Notes: generated by a model not told the origin, from the sequence alone. DNA of 64,000 nt from Saccharothrix sp. (GCF_031180885.1 NZ_JAPSLK010000011.1:120576-184575), one strand, 5' to 3'. Positions 1-7,933 are shown, numbered from the stretch's first letter. Numbers and translations: made by a program.

Positions 1-141
1 CGCTACCAGGTCGGTGTCTGCATCCAACGGATGGATCTGACCATGCCCCTCGACGACTTCCTCACCGGGCCGATGCCGGCACAAGTGCTGGCTCTGCGTG
101 AGGTCGAATACGACCGACTCACCCGCCGCCACGCGGCATGA
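1..141 (+). CDS. C-terminal end of an unidentified protein (5' truncated by window edge)
   Basis: The first reading frame is open from the window edge to a TGA at 139-141 and gives 46 residues ending TRRHAA. It has high G/C at third positions and precedes the next gene by 27 bases on the same strand, so it is probably the tail of a real upstream gene that is co-transcribed with the CYTH gene. I do not recognise a family in the visible residues. An antisense frame also covers this stretch, so confidence is limited. Confidence 0.4.
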   Translation, partial: RYQVGVCIQRMDLTMPLDDFLTGPMPAQVLALREVEYDRLTRRHAA

Positions 142-168
142 CCGATCGACAGGGAAGGACGCACGCGA

Positions 169-732
169 GTGCGGATCGAGCACGAAGCCAAGATCCTCGA
201 CATCGACCCGGCGGAGATGGAACGACGCATCCTCGACAAGGGCGGCCGGAAGCTCGGCGAGCGGTTCATGCGCCGCTACGTCTACGACATCACGCCCGGC
301 GATCAGTCGAAGTGGATCAGGCTGCGCGACACCGGGGACGAGGTGACGCTGACGGTCAAGCAGATCACCAGCGACGCCATCGACGGCACGCACGAGACCG
401 AAGTGACCGTGAGCGACTTCGACGCGACCAACGCCCTGCTCGGTGTGCTCGGGTTCACCGCGAAGTCGTACCAGGAGACCAAGCGCACGAGCTTCGTCCT
501 CGACGGCGCACAGGTCGAGATCGACACGTGGCCGCGCATCCCGCCCTACGTCGAGATCGAGGCCGGATCGAAGGACGAGGTCGTTCGGGTCGCCGCGCTG
601 CTCGGCTACGCCGAGGAGGAACTGACCGGGGCGAACACCATCAAGGTCTACGCCCGCTACGGCATCGACCTCGACAACATTCCCGAGCTGCGCTTCCAGG
701 CATCGTCCGGTGTGGCAGACCAGGGACGGTAG
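169..732 (+). CDS. CYTH-domain phosphatase / class IV adenylate cyclase-like protein
   Basis: The 187-residue product begins with the CYTH signature ExExK (E4, E6, K8 in IEHEAKIL), followed by alternating charged strands typical of the triphosphate tunnel fold, for example RYVYDITP, KWIRLRDTGD and TLTVKQ, and late acidic residues (VEIDTWP, YVEIEAGS). CYTH enzymes bind triphosphates with divalent metal and act as thiamine triphosphatases, inorganic triphosphatases or class IV adenylate cyclases. The sequence does not decide which. GTG at 169 is chosen because AGGGAAGGA lies just upstream; a frame opening at 138 is an overlapping shadow. The length is normal for a single-domain soluble member. 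It is convergent with the NACHT operon and likely cytoplasmic. Confidence 0.85.
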   Translation: MRIEHEAKILDIDPAEMERRILDKGGRKLGERFMRRYVYDITPGDQSKWIRLRDTGDEVTLTVKQITSDAIDGTHETEVTVSDFDATNALLGVLGFTAKSYQETKRTSFVLDGAQVEIDTWPRIPPYVEIEAGSKDEVVRVAALLGYAEEELTGANTIKVYARYGIDLDNIPELRFQASSGVADQGR

Positions 733-833
733 CGCCCGGCAGCGACCAACGTGATCGGGACGGAATTGGCGTGTCCTCGCTGGTCGCGTCGGGCGTCGTC
801 GACCTGGTCATCGCCCGGCTCTTCACGACGTGG

Positions 834-1493
834 TCAGTGGTGGTCGAGTAGGCGGCGGCCCGTTCCTTCGCCGACCATGTCGTGGAGTTTGCGGTGCAGG
901 TAGCGGCGGGCCCAGGTGGGCATGGGGACGCCTTCCAGTTGGCGGTCCAGCCACTCGTTGATGTCGCGGTAGCGCAGCACCGCGCCCCAGGGACCGGGCT
1001 GGTGGCCCAGGCCGCGCATGTCCCGTGGATAGGGCGGCAGTTCGGGGGCCGGTGGGGTGACGTCGCCGAGTGCGGGGCGTTCGGGACCCGGGGTCGGTGC
1101 CGGGGTTCCGTCCAGCGCGTGGCGTCCCGGGAACGCCAGGTCGAGGACGGTGTCGTCGGTCAGCACGGCGGCGGCCGGCACCGCGGCGCGAACCCGTTGC
1201 AGCACTTGCGGTCCGGGCTGTGACCGCACCCGGGGATGCGCGTCGAGCCAGCGGGCCACCTGGCCGATCGCGCTGACGTGCTCCCGCCGGACCAGGTCGA
1301 GCCGCGGGTCGACCAGGTCGAGCGCGCGTGGTGGTCCGGGTTGCGGGTCCCGCTGCGCGGTGATCGCGGCGGTCACGGCGCTGTTGCCGACCAGGCCCTG
1401 CAACGAGAGCACGTGGTGCGCCGTGGGCGGCGGGGTTCGCGGTCCGGTCCCGCGCCGGCTGGTGCCACCCTCGACCGCCCGTGCTCTCGACAC
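834..1493 (-). CDS. Small protein with LQxxxGNxAV tag, partner of the NACHT ATPase
   Basis: The 219-residue product starts 12 bases after the stop of the NACHT gene, so the two are an operon. Near residues 28-42 it carries LSLQGLVGNSAV. This matches the LQ-xxx-GN-xAV peptide that I know from the N-termini of many actinomycete proteins, often near DUF4157 or extracellular contractile injection genes. The middle is Pro-rich and disordered-looking. The C-terminal 60 residues are more ordered (VLRYRDINEWLDRQLEG, WARRYLHRKLHDM). No catalytic motif or signal peptide is visible. GTG at 1493 is the likely start, with GAGGGG inside the end of the upstream gene. The function is unknown; an effector or an adaptor sensed by the NACHT protein is inference only. 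Confidence 0.6.
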   Translation of the reverse strand: MSRARAVEGGTSRRGTGPRTPPPTAHHVLSLQGLVGNSAVTAAITAQRDPQPGPPRALDLVDPRLDLVRREHVSAIGQVARWLDAHPRVRSQPGPQVLQRVRAAVPAAAVLTDDTVLDLAFPGRHALDGTPAPTPGPERPALGDVTPPAPELPPYPRDMRGLGHQPGPWGAVLRYRDINEWLDRQLEGVPMPTWARRYLHRKLHDMVGEGTGRRLLDHH

Positions 1494-1505
1494 CCCGGGA
1501 GGGTC

Positions 1506-3803
1506 TCACCCCTCGACGTCCACGGGAGCGTCCGAACGGGCAGTCGACCGGACACCGGTCCCCGCCTGGCGCAGCGTGTCCGCCAGCCGTTCGTGCCGGA
1601 ACTGGTGCGCCGCGCCCACCTGGCGCAGGAGTCCCCGGTAGTGGGCGTCGCGCAGGAACGCGATCACGTGCAGCGGCAGCTTCCCCGTGCCCCACAACCA
1701 CAACCTGGCCAGCACGAAGCGCCCCCACGCGGTCACGTGCACCCCGCTCCACCCCTGGTCCAGTCCGCCGACGAACGACCGGGTGACCGCCGCCGCCAGT
1801 CCCGCCGCGAGACCGGCGGAGAGGCCGCGGAACACGCCGAACGCGAGCCCGCAGGCGAGCCCGCCGACCAGCCCCTGGGCGAGCGCCACGGTGCGGTCGC
1901 TGCGCAGGACGGTCTCCGGGCTGGTCGACGACGTCCCGTCGACCGGCACGCTGACCCAGTAGTCGACCGTCCGCGCGACCGCGACCGCCGTGAACGTGGC
2001 GAGCCCGGCGTTGGCGCCGTTGGCCAGCGCGGCGTCGAAGCCGCTCGTCGACGCGACCGCGGCGGTCACCACACCGGTCACGCACAGGCCACCGGCGAAG
2101 CCGATCCCGAGCCCGTCGGCCAGGTGCCGCCACAGCGGTCGTCGGGACCAGTCGGGCGGGTGCGTCCGCCAGAACCGCACCGGCACCACCGAGGGCAGCG
2201 CCGGTCGCGCGGTGGCCAGCACGAGCAGCGCGGTGCCGCCGAACGATCCCGCCGCCACCGCGCCGATCGCACCCCACAGCACCGCCTCGGCGGCCCGACC
2301 ACCGATGACCAGCGGCAACCCGATCGCCGCGCCGACCGTCACCGCGAAGACCAAGCCGCCCAGCAGCGCGATCACGGACCGGGGCACCGCGCGGTCGAGT
2401 TCCCACCAGGTCACCTCGGACGTGTCGAGCCGCCGCACGTGCCCGGCGAGGAACGCGAGCCACCGCGTGGCGTCCTCGGTCGAGGGCGTGGGTGTCATCG
2501 GTCGGCGGACCCGCGTCGGCACCGGCCCCCGATCGGCGACCCAGGTCGGGTGGTACCGGGTCGTCACCAGCTGTTCGAGGAGGTGCTGCTCGATCGCGCC
2601 TCGGTCGGTGAACGCCAGCAGGTCCGCGGGGTCGGCGGCGCCTTCGACGTACCGGACGGTGGCCAACCACGCCATGAGGGGCGTGGACAGCGCGGCGGCG
2701 AGCGGCCCGTCGGGACGGCGGTCGAGGTGGTCGAACACCGCGTCCCACATGTCGGGTCGGAGCTTTGCCGTGGCGCTGCGCAGCAGGTAGCGGCGGACCG
2801 CGTCCAGGCGGGGCACCTCCATGTCCGCCACCGCCGTGGCCGCCAGCACCTCCCCGCCGCGGTGCCGGACGGCCGCCCGGTACTCGCCCGCGCGGGACGC
2901 CAGCAGCAGCGGCACGCCCTTGCGGAGCATGCCGTTGACCCGTCGCAGCGCCAGCGGCCGCAACCGCTCGGGCATCTCGTCGAAACCGTCCAGGACGGGC
3001 ATCACCAGCCCCGACCCGACCAGGTCGGCCGCGCGGCCGGGGTGCCGGACCGAGGGGTACCTGGCCACCAGCTGCGCGGCCAGCCACTCCTCCAGGCTGT
3101 TCGTCGTGGGGTCCCAGTCGCGCAGGGGCGCCACGACGGGCACCGGTTCGCCGTCCTTGCGGCGACCCAGCAACCCCAGCACCACGTGCGCCAGCGTCAC
3201 GGTCTTGCCGACACCGGGTTCGCCGAGCAGCACCAGGCGGTGCCGGGGCAGGCGGATCAGGAACTCCACCGCGTCGTCCAGTTCGCCGTCGAACACCTCG
3301 GGGCCGCTGGGCAGGACCAAGCCGCGCTCGTCGGCCACGTCCCACGTCAAGGCCCACCGGGCCGGCATCGCTTTGAGCAGGTGCTCGCCCTGCCATTGCC
3401 GACCGACGTCGGCGGACAGCTCGTCGAGCATCGTGCGCAGGGTCGGCGAGGTGGTCCGCCGCCACGGGATCACCGGTTGGAACTCGGGGAGGTCGAGCAG
3501 GGCGCTGCCGTTGTCCTCGACCTCCGTTCCGCCGGATGCGCGGTACAGGCGGGCGTGGAGTTCCTCCCACCGGAGCTTCAACTCCGCCGGGTCGACCCGG
3601 TAGAACTCGAGGAGCTTCCCGATCGTGTGCCAGGTCCGCAGCGACGCTTTGCCGTTCTCCAGCCCGGACAACCACGCGGGCGAGCAGTCGGTCCGCCGTG
3701 CCACGTGGCGCAGGGAGAGCCGGCGCTCCACCCGCAGCTCGCGCAACGCGCCGCCGAACCGCCGTCGCGCCTCGTCGAGCGTCTCCGGCACCTGCTCGGT
3801 CAT
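1506..3803 (-). CDS. HTH-NACHT STAND ATPase with C-terminal membrane region
   Basis: A 765-residue three-part protein. Residues 18-75 form an XRE-type helix-turn-helix (RRTDCSPAWLSGLENGK). Residues 190-400 form a NACHT NTPase with Walker A GEPGVGKT (about 194-201) and Walker B LDGFDEMPE (about 271-279). Residues 490-700 contain several Gly/Ala/Val-rich hydrophobic segments, so the tail probably sits in the membrane. STAND ATPases switch on ligand binding and oligomerise, and in bacteria several serve in antiphage or other conflict systems. DNA binding and membrane attachment in one chain is unusual. ATG at 3803 is chosen over an upstream in-frame ATG at 3848 because GGGGAG lies 7 bases before it. 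A symmetric dyad 28-72 bases upstream suggests autoregulation through the HTH. A 150-bp internal segment is duplicated at 6716-6865. Confidence 0.85.
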   Translation of the reverse strand: MTEQVPETLDEARRRFGGALRELRVERRLSLRHVARRTDCSPAWLSGLENGKASLRTWHTIGKLLEFYRVDPAELKLRWEELHARLYRASGGTEVEDNGSALLDLPEFQPVIPWRRTTSPTLRTMLDELSADVGRQWQGEHLLKAMPARWALTWDVADERGLVLPSGPEVFDGELDDAVEFLIRLPRHRLVLLGEPGVGKTVTLAHVVLGLLGRRKDGEPVPVVAPLRDWDPTTNSLEEWLAAQLVARYPSVRHPGRAADLVGSGLVMPVLDGFDEMPERLRPLALRRVNGMLRKGVPLLLASRAGEYRAAVRHRGGEVLAATAVADMEVPRLDAVRRYLLRSATAKLRPDMWDAVFDHLDRRPDGPLAAALSTPLMAWLATVRYVEGAADPADLLAFTDRGAIEQHLLEQLVTTRYHPTWVADRGPVPTRVRRPMTPTPSTEDATRWLAFLAGHVRRLDTSEVTWWELDRAVPRSVIALLGGLVFAVTVGAAIGLPLVIGGRAAEAVLWGAIGAVAAGSFGGTALLVLATARPALPSVVPVRFWRTHPPDWSRRPLWRHLADGLGIGFAGGLCVTGVVTAAVASTSGFDAALANGANAGLATFTAVAVARTVDYWVSVPVDGTSSTSPETVLRSDRTVALAQGLVGGLACGLAFGVFRGLSAGLAAGLAAAVTRSFVGGLDQGWSGVHVTAWGRFVLARLWLWGTGKLPLHVIAFLRDAHYRGLLRQVGAAHQFRHERLADTLRQAGTGVRSTARSDAPVDVEG

Positions 3804-3830
3804 GCGCACTCCCCGCTGGCGGCGTTCCTG

Positions 3831-3875
3831 CTGTTCAAAGGTGTTCACGGCGGTGGCCCGTGAACACGTGAACAG
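3831..3875. promoter_or_regulatory. Four-half-site dyad operator between the NACHT operon and the divergent operon
   Basis: Inner arms GTGTTCACGG (3841-3850) and CCGTGAACAC (3858-3867) are a perfect 10-bp inverted repeat around a 7-base centre. Outer arms CTGTTCA (3831-3837) and TGAACAG (3869-3875) repeat the same half-site. It lies just upstream of the HTH-NACHT start and about 100 bases from the divergent start at 3979, so it is positioned to control both. Binding by the XRE-type HTH is inference. Confidence 0.6.
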
Positions 3876-3978
3876 CTACGAACGCAGTCGTACCGCGTCC
3901 TCGACTCCCGGAACCCGCAGATTTGAGGACAGCGCCCGCACCGATCGGGTTAACCACCGCGCACCATCTGGAGGCCCC

Positions 3979-4938
3979 ATGGCATACGCCACCGCCGCCG
4001 TGTACCCCTCTGCCCGCAACAGACATCGTCTGCGGGTCCTGTGCCAGGCGACCGCGGTCCTGCTCGTGGCCGCGGTGTGCGTCGACACGGTGGACCGCGT
4101 GCGCCTCGACGTCGCCGCGGACTCGCCCACGACGAACACCGCCACGAACACCGCCACCGCTTTCGACAGCCACCCGTCCGCGCCCGCCGCGATGATGCCC
4201 GACGCCCGTGTGGCGCGCGGCGACACGACCGGCACCCCGAATCCGCAGGACCCGGCTCCGCAGGACCCGGCTCCGGCACCACCTCCGACGGTGGCTCCGG
4301 TGGCCGAGACCGACAGCATCCCCGACACCATGGCGACCGGACACGACGTCGAGCCCACGCCCGACGAGTCCCCGTCGACAAGGGATGCCACGTCGGTGTT
4401 GCCGGACCTGCGAACCGGCTCGGCGGAAGCCGGATCGGCTCCGGAGACCCGACCCGAGACGAAACCCGAGACCCGATCGGAGACCCGACCCGAGACGAGG
4501 CCCGCGGGTGAGCCGGCGAAGACCTCCGCCCACCCGGCGGCGCGGCCGGCCGAGCAACCCCGGACCGAGGAGCCCGCCCGACCGGCCAAGGAGCCGCTGA
4601 CCGCAGTGCCCGCGCGACCGGCCAAGAAGCCGCAGACCGCGGTGCCCGCGCAGCCCATGGGCCATCCGCAGGCGGTGGTCACCTGCGGGTCCGGCTCGGC
4701 CATGACCCAGCCGGTGCCCGCGACACCGGTGGAGCGCGTGATGGTCGGCATTCCGGTCGACATGAACGGGGGCGCCACGCCCACCATGCCCGGCCTGTCG
4801 CCTTCCGGGATGACCGCGGCCGGCGACCTGATGCCCGCGCGAGGGCCGGTGGCGGCGATCCCGATCCTCGCCCCTCCGGGAATGGTCGGCGCCTGCCCGG
4901 TTCAGACGGGCGGCACGCACGACCGGTCGATGGGCTGA
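3979..4938 (+). CDS. Membrane-anchored or secreted Pro/Thr/Glu-rich low-complexity protein
   Basis: The 319-residue product has an Arg-rich N-terminus followed by one hydrophobic stretch (about residues 24-39, VLCQATAVLLVAAVCV), then a long disordered region. This contains QDPAPQDPAPAP, a run of PETR/PETK units (about 155-175) and a repeated ARPAKEP/ARPAKKP unit (about 205-225). The C-terminal third contains Met, Gly and Pro-rich segments and two cysteines. This looks like an anchored extracellular stalk or wall-spanning protein. ATG at 3979 has GGAGG 5 bases upstream. The antisense frame over the same DNA is equally long, but it lacks a ribosome site and reads as low complexity. It is the first gene of an operon with the three-repeat protein 6 bases downstream. 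I do not recognise a family. Confidence 0.6.
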   Translation: MAYATAAVYPSARNRHRLRVLCQATAVLLVAAVCVDTVDRVRLDVAADSPTTNTATNTATAFDSHPSAPAAMMPDARVARGDTTGTPNPQDPAPQDPAPAPPPTVAPVAETDSIPDTMATGHDVEPTPDESPSTRDATSVLPDLRTGSAEAGSAPETRPETKPETRSETRPETRPAGEPAKTSAHPAARPAEQPRTEEPARPAKEPLTAVPARPAKKPQTAVPAQPMGHPQAVVTCGSGSAMTQPVPATPVERVMVGIPVDMNGGATPTMPGLSPSGMTAAGDLMPARGPVAAIPILAPPGMVGACPVQTGGTHDRSMG

Positions 4939-4944
4939 CAACGG

Positions 4945-6246
4945 ATGCGGGCGCAGGAGGACGACCGGGCGGAGGCGCCCCGGTCGGTGCGGAACCAGGT
5001 GTCCGATGTGGTCGGCCCGGTGGTGCAGGCCGACCACATCGGAACCCTCACCCTGCACTCGGCGCCGGCGAGCGCCCCGCCGCCCGTCCGCCCGTCCCGT
5101 CGGCGGCGGCTGCTGCGCGTCCTGGTGCCGGTCGCGGCGATCGGGACGGTTTCGGTCGTCCTGCTCTACGCGTTCGGGGTTCCGGACGGGTGGTTCGGAC
5201 CGACCGCGGCGCGGAGCAAGGCGTGCCTGGTCAAGGTGGACCCGTCCGTGAAGGCCGGGTACGTCTGGGCGGACCGGCCTCGCGAGTCGTCCTACGCGCC
5301 GTCCGAACCGCACCAGTGCAACTCCACGGGCGCGGTGAACACCGTGACCCGGGCAAGTGCCGGTCGCTACGCGGTGCGGTTCCCCGGTCTCGGGACCGAC
5401 AGCGGAACGGTCGACGTGACCAGCGCGGACGTGAACGATCGAGTCTGCTCGGTGGAGCAGTGGGGACCCGCGCCCGACGACGAACACGACCAGGACGTCC
5501 ACGTCGTGTGCGTCGACCGCGACGGCACGCCCGCCGACGCCTCGTTCACGGCGTCGTTCCTGTTCACCATGGGCGGTTCGGGCTCGATGGCCTACGTCCG
5601 GGCGGACAAGCCGTCCTCGCCGCCGTACACCCCGGACTCGAACCACCAGTTCAACCCGGTCGGCGGGCTGAACACGGTGGAGCGGGAACAGGAGGGCACC
5701 TACCTGGTCTTCCTGCCCGGCCTGCACGGGACCCCGGGCGGGATGGTCAAGGTCACGTCGCTGGGGTCGACGCCGAACGCGTGCTCACCCGTGGTGTGGA
5801 TGCCCTGGCGCAATCCCGGCACCGGCAAGGACTTCCTGGTCGTCCGCGTGGCCTGCGCCACGCTCCGCGGCGTTCCGGTGGACGCGGCCTTCACGTTGAG
5901 CTACACGGTCGACCTCGGGTCCACCGCCGACGTGCGGATTCCCGGCGCGTACCTGTGGGCGAGCGAGAGCGGCGCCGCCGAGTACACGCCGATGAAGGAC
6001 TACCAGTACAACTCCACCCACGCCCTCAACACGGTCAGCCGGACGGCCACCGGGACGTACACCGTCCACCTGCCCGGCCTGGTCCGGCCGGGCGGGAATC
6101 CCCAGGTGTCGGCCTACAACTCCACCGCGACGTGCGGCGTCGCCGGGTGGCGGCCCGTCGAGCACGAGCACCAGGTCGAGGTGGTCTGCCGGGGAGCGCA
6201 GGGTGAACCGGTCGACGCCCAGTTCGCTTTCCTCTTCCGCCAGTGA
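4945..6246 (+). CDS. Single-pass membrane protein with VVQA motif and three extracellular repeats
   Basis: The 433-residue product has three visible parts. Residues 14-38 (VRNQVSDVVGPVVQADHIG) match a short motif, VSGxxxGPVVQAxxI, that recurs before transmembrane or effector domains in actinomycete STAND/NACHT and related conflict proteins (recognised from memory). A basic patch and one transmembrane helix follow at about 52-76. Three homologous units of about 100 residues then occupy 104-207, 215-322 and 334-433. Each has Y-x-W/R-A, YxP, Q-x-N-S/P, LNTV/VNTV-x-R, GxYxVxxPGL, a cysteine, VxVxC and GxPVDAxF. Such units could be an extracellular sensor or binding surface. The gene lies 6 bases after the low-complexity gene and overlaps the next start (GTGA at 6243), so translation is coupled. 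Confidence 0.7.
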   Translation: MRAQEDDRAEAPRSVRNQVSDVVGPVVQADHIGTLTLHSAPASAPPPVRPSRRRRLLRVLVPVAAIGTVSVVLLYAFGVPDGWFGPTAARSKACLVKVDPSVKAGYVWADRPRESSYAPSEPHQCNSTGAVNTVTRASAGRYAVRFPGLGTDSGTVDVTSADVNDRVCSVEQWGPAPDDEHDQDVHVVCVDRDGTPADASFTASFLFTMGGSGSMAYVRADKPSSPPYTPDSNHQFNPVGGLNTVEREQEGTYLVFLPGLHGTPGGMVKVTSLGSTPNACSPVVWMPWRNPGTGKDFLVVRVACATLRGVPVDAAFTLSYTVDLGSTADVRIPGAYLWASESGAAEYTPMKDYQYNSTHALNTVSRTATGTYTVHLPGLVRPGGNPQVSAYNSTATCGVAGWRPVEHEHQVEVVCRGAQGEPVDAQFAFLFRQ

Positions 6247-7008
6247 GCCGGGGTGCGTCACGGCAGGACGTCGAAGGCGTTGGGCAGATCCGCGCGGCGC
6301 AGGCGGCCGTGCGGGCGGCGGGCGCGCTCGACCCGTTGCCCGAGTCGACCCCGGGCGACCCGGGCATCGACCTCGACCCGCAGCCCTTGGAGCCGGTCCG
6401 GTGCACGGTCGCCGACGCGGACCTCGCCACGATGGGCACCGCAGCACCGGCTGCCGGGGCGCCGGCCACCGACGAGCAGGTCCGCGCCGAGGCCGAAGCC
6501 GAGGTGGAACGCGTGCTGCGGCAACGGGACCGGTTCACCGAGTTGGCGCTCGCCGAGCGGCTGGCCGAGTTGCGCCCGGATCGCCCGGGAAGGCGGGGGC
6601 GGCGAGTGGGCCGCGGGCCAGGCCGCGGCGTGGGAGGTGCTGCGCACGTTGGTGAGCCCGCGGGTCCGGTTCGACGTGTGGGGCGGTGGGTTCCGGTTCC
6701 TGCCCTGGCCGGGGTTCGAACACCGCGTCCCACATGTCGGGTCGGAGCTTCGCCGTGGCGCTGCGCAGCAGGTAGCGGCGGACCGCGTCCAGGCGCGGCA
6801 CCTCCATGTCCGCCACCGCCGTGGCCGCCAGCACCTCCCCGCCGCGGTGCCGCACGGCCGCCCGGGCGGTCACGTGGAGCGCGAAGCCAACGCGTCCACG
6901 TCCAACCCGCTGATCTTCCCCAATTGGTCTTCCACTTGGGACACGGTGAGTGGAATAAGTCTTGCGGCGTGGGCGTTGGAGGTTCACGGACTCGAGGGGG
7001 CGGGCTGA
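6243..7008 (+). pseudogene. Frameshifted third gene of the VVQA operon, carrying a captured NACHT fragment
   Basis: GTG at 6243 overlaps the stop of the preceding gene. A plausible protein of about 115 residues follows (QIRAAQAAVRAAG, then an Ala/Glu-rich helix VRAEAEAEVERVLRQRDRF ending LAERLAELRPD). From about 6590 the sensible reading moves one frame over (GEWAAGQAAAWEVLRTLV, VRFDVWGGGFRFLPWPGFE), consistent with one extra base near the G-run at 6596-6600. At 6716 the sequence becomes a near copy of part of the NACHT gene. The second frame then continues to a TGA at 7006-7008 overlapping the next ATG. The original function is unknown. I infer a broken gene; a sequencing error would explain the frameshift but not the captured segment. 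Confidence 0.5.
6716..6865. repeat. 150-bp duplicate of an internal NACHT-gene segment (2731-2880)
   Basis: Positions 6716-6865 align without gaps to 2731-2880. I count three substitutions (around 6770, 6796 and 6853), about 98% identity. The copy has the same orientation in the window. At 2731-2880 the segment encodes residues of the NACHT protein around RHRGGEVLAATAVADM to RPDMWDAVF. The copy ends abruptly on both sides. Confidence 0.9.
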
Positions 7009-7442
7009 TGGTCAGTGTGAGTGTGGAGACCGCGGAGCAGACGGAGTTGCGGCTGCGGCGGGTGATCGCCGAGGCTGATCTCGTCGTGCACGACGGGGTG
7101 TGGTGCTTCGAGGAGTTCCCCGCCGACGAGCCGCCGGTGGTGACGCCCGAGACCCTGGCTTACGTGCGGGACCGGGAGAGCTGGAGCCGGCTGGTTCCGT
7201 TGACCGGTGAGGTCGACGGGGTCGAGCGGTTCGGGATCTTCTCCTTCCACTTCGTCGACGGGTTGGACAACAGCGGGTTCGTCGGCTGGCTGGCCACGCG
7301 CCTCAAAGCGGAGCTGGGGACGGGCGTCTTCGTGGTGTGCGGGAGCAACCGGGGGCGCGGCGGCATCTACGACTACTGGGGCTGCCCCGTCGAGCTGCTG
7401 GACCAGGCCATCGCGGTCGTCGAAGCGCTACGGGCGGGCTGA
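7008..7442 (+). CDS. Small conserved-looking cytoplasmic protein of unknown function
   Basis: The 144-residue product begins MVSVSVETAEQTELRLRR and has a mixed alpha/beta composition with the conserved-looking segments VVHDGVWCFEEFP, YVRDRESWSRLVP and RFGIFSFHF. No signal peptide or membrane span is seen. It resembles actinomycete DUF6196-type proteins in its opening lines, but that is a weak recollection and I do not claim it. ATG at 7008 overlaps the TGA of the preceding frame and has GAGGGGG at 6994-7000. The last 15 bases overlap the convergent NmrA remnant. Confidence 0.65.
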   Translation: MVSVSVETAEQTELRLRRVIAEADLVVHDGVWCFEEFPADEPPVVTPETLAYVRDRESWSRLVPLTGEVDGVERFGIFSFHFVDGLDNSGFVGWLATRLKAELGTGVFVVCGSNRGRGGIYDYWGCPVELLDQAIAVVEALRAG

Positions 7443-7933
7443 CGGCGGCCGCTCGAACGCGGAAGCGTGGTCGGCGGCCCAGTCGGCGAAGCGGCGGGGC
7501 GGGCGGCCGGTGACGTCCTCGACGGTCTCGGCCGTCATGTCGATCGGCCAGAGCACGGTCCACTCCAGGTCGCTCGCCGCGACGGCCTGTTCCACCGGGC
7601 CTTCGCCGGTGCCCAGGAGGGTGACCCGGCGGACCCCGGCCGCGGTCGCCAGCGCCACGATCGCAGGGCCGGTCGCGAGGGGCGCGTTGTCCTCCCCGGT
7701 CAGGGTGAGCAGGTGCATGGCGGTGACGCCGTCCGGCGCGGGCGCAAGGCTTTCGGGGGCGTTGAGGTCTCCGCGCACGACTTCCACCCCGGCGGGCAGG
7801 TCGGCGTTCGATTTCCTGGTCAACGCCCGCACCCGCACACCGCGGCCGACGAGCCGGTCGACGATCTTGCGCCCGGGGTTCCGGTGGCTCCGGTCACGAG
7901 GACCACGTCCGTGTGCTGTTCGACGGTGCTCAT
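7428..7933 (-). pseudogene. NAD(P)-binding NmrA-like protein, frameshifted and internally deleted
   Basis: From ATG at 7933 the first frame gives MSTVEQHTDVVLVTGATG, a Rossmann start. It then loses frame near 7878: adding one base gives the expected GNPGRKIVDRLV, continuing into VRVRALTRKSN, GDLNAPESL and VRRVTLLGTG. The C-terminus VTGRPPRRFADWAADHA is the usual end of this family. The whole gene would encode only about 168 residues against the usual 270-290. The substrate-domain stretch normally found between DLEWTVLWP and the tail is missing. These atypical SDRs bind NAD(P) and act as reductases or redox sensors. With both a frameshift and an internal deletion it is very likely dead. Confidence 0.7.

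Noticed and set aside
823..3675. 950-residue open frame on the minus strand overlapping the NACHT gene
   Set aside because: It is extremely Arg/Gly/Pro-rich, has no family motif, and is a frame shadow of the NACHT and LQxxxGN genes created by G/C-rich third positions.
3876..4787. 303-residue minus-strand frame opposite the low-complexity exported protein
   Set aside because: It has no ribosome site and reads as Gly/Val/Ser low complexity. The plus strand has a GGAGG site, a hydrophobic anchor and in-phase PETR repeats.
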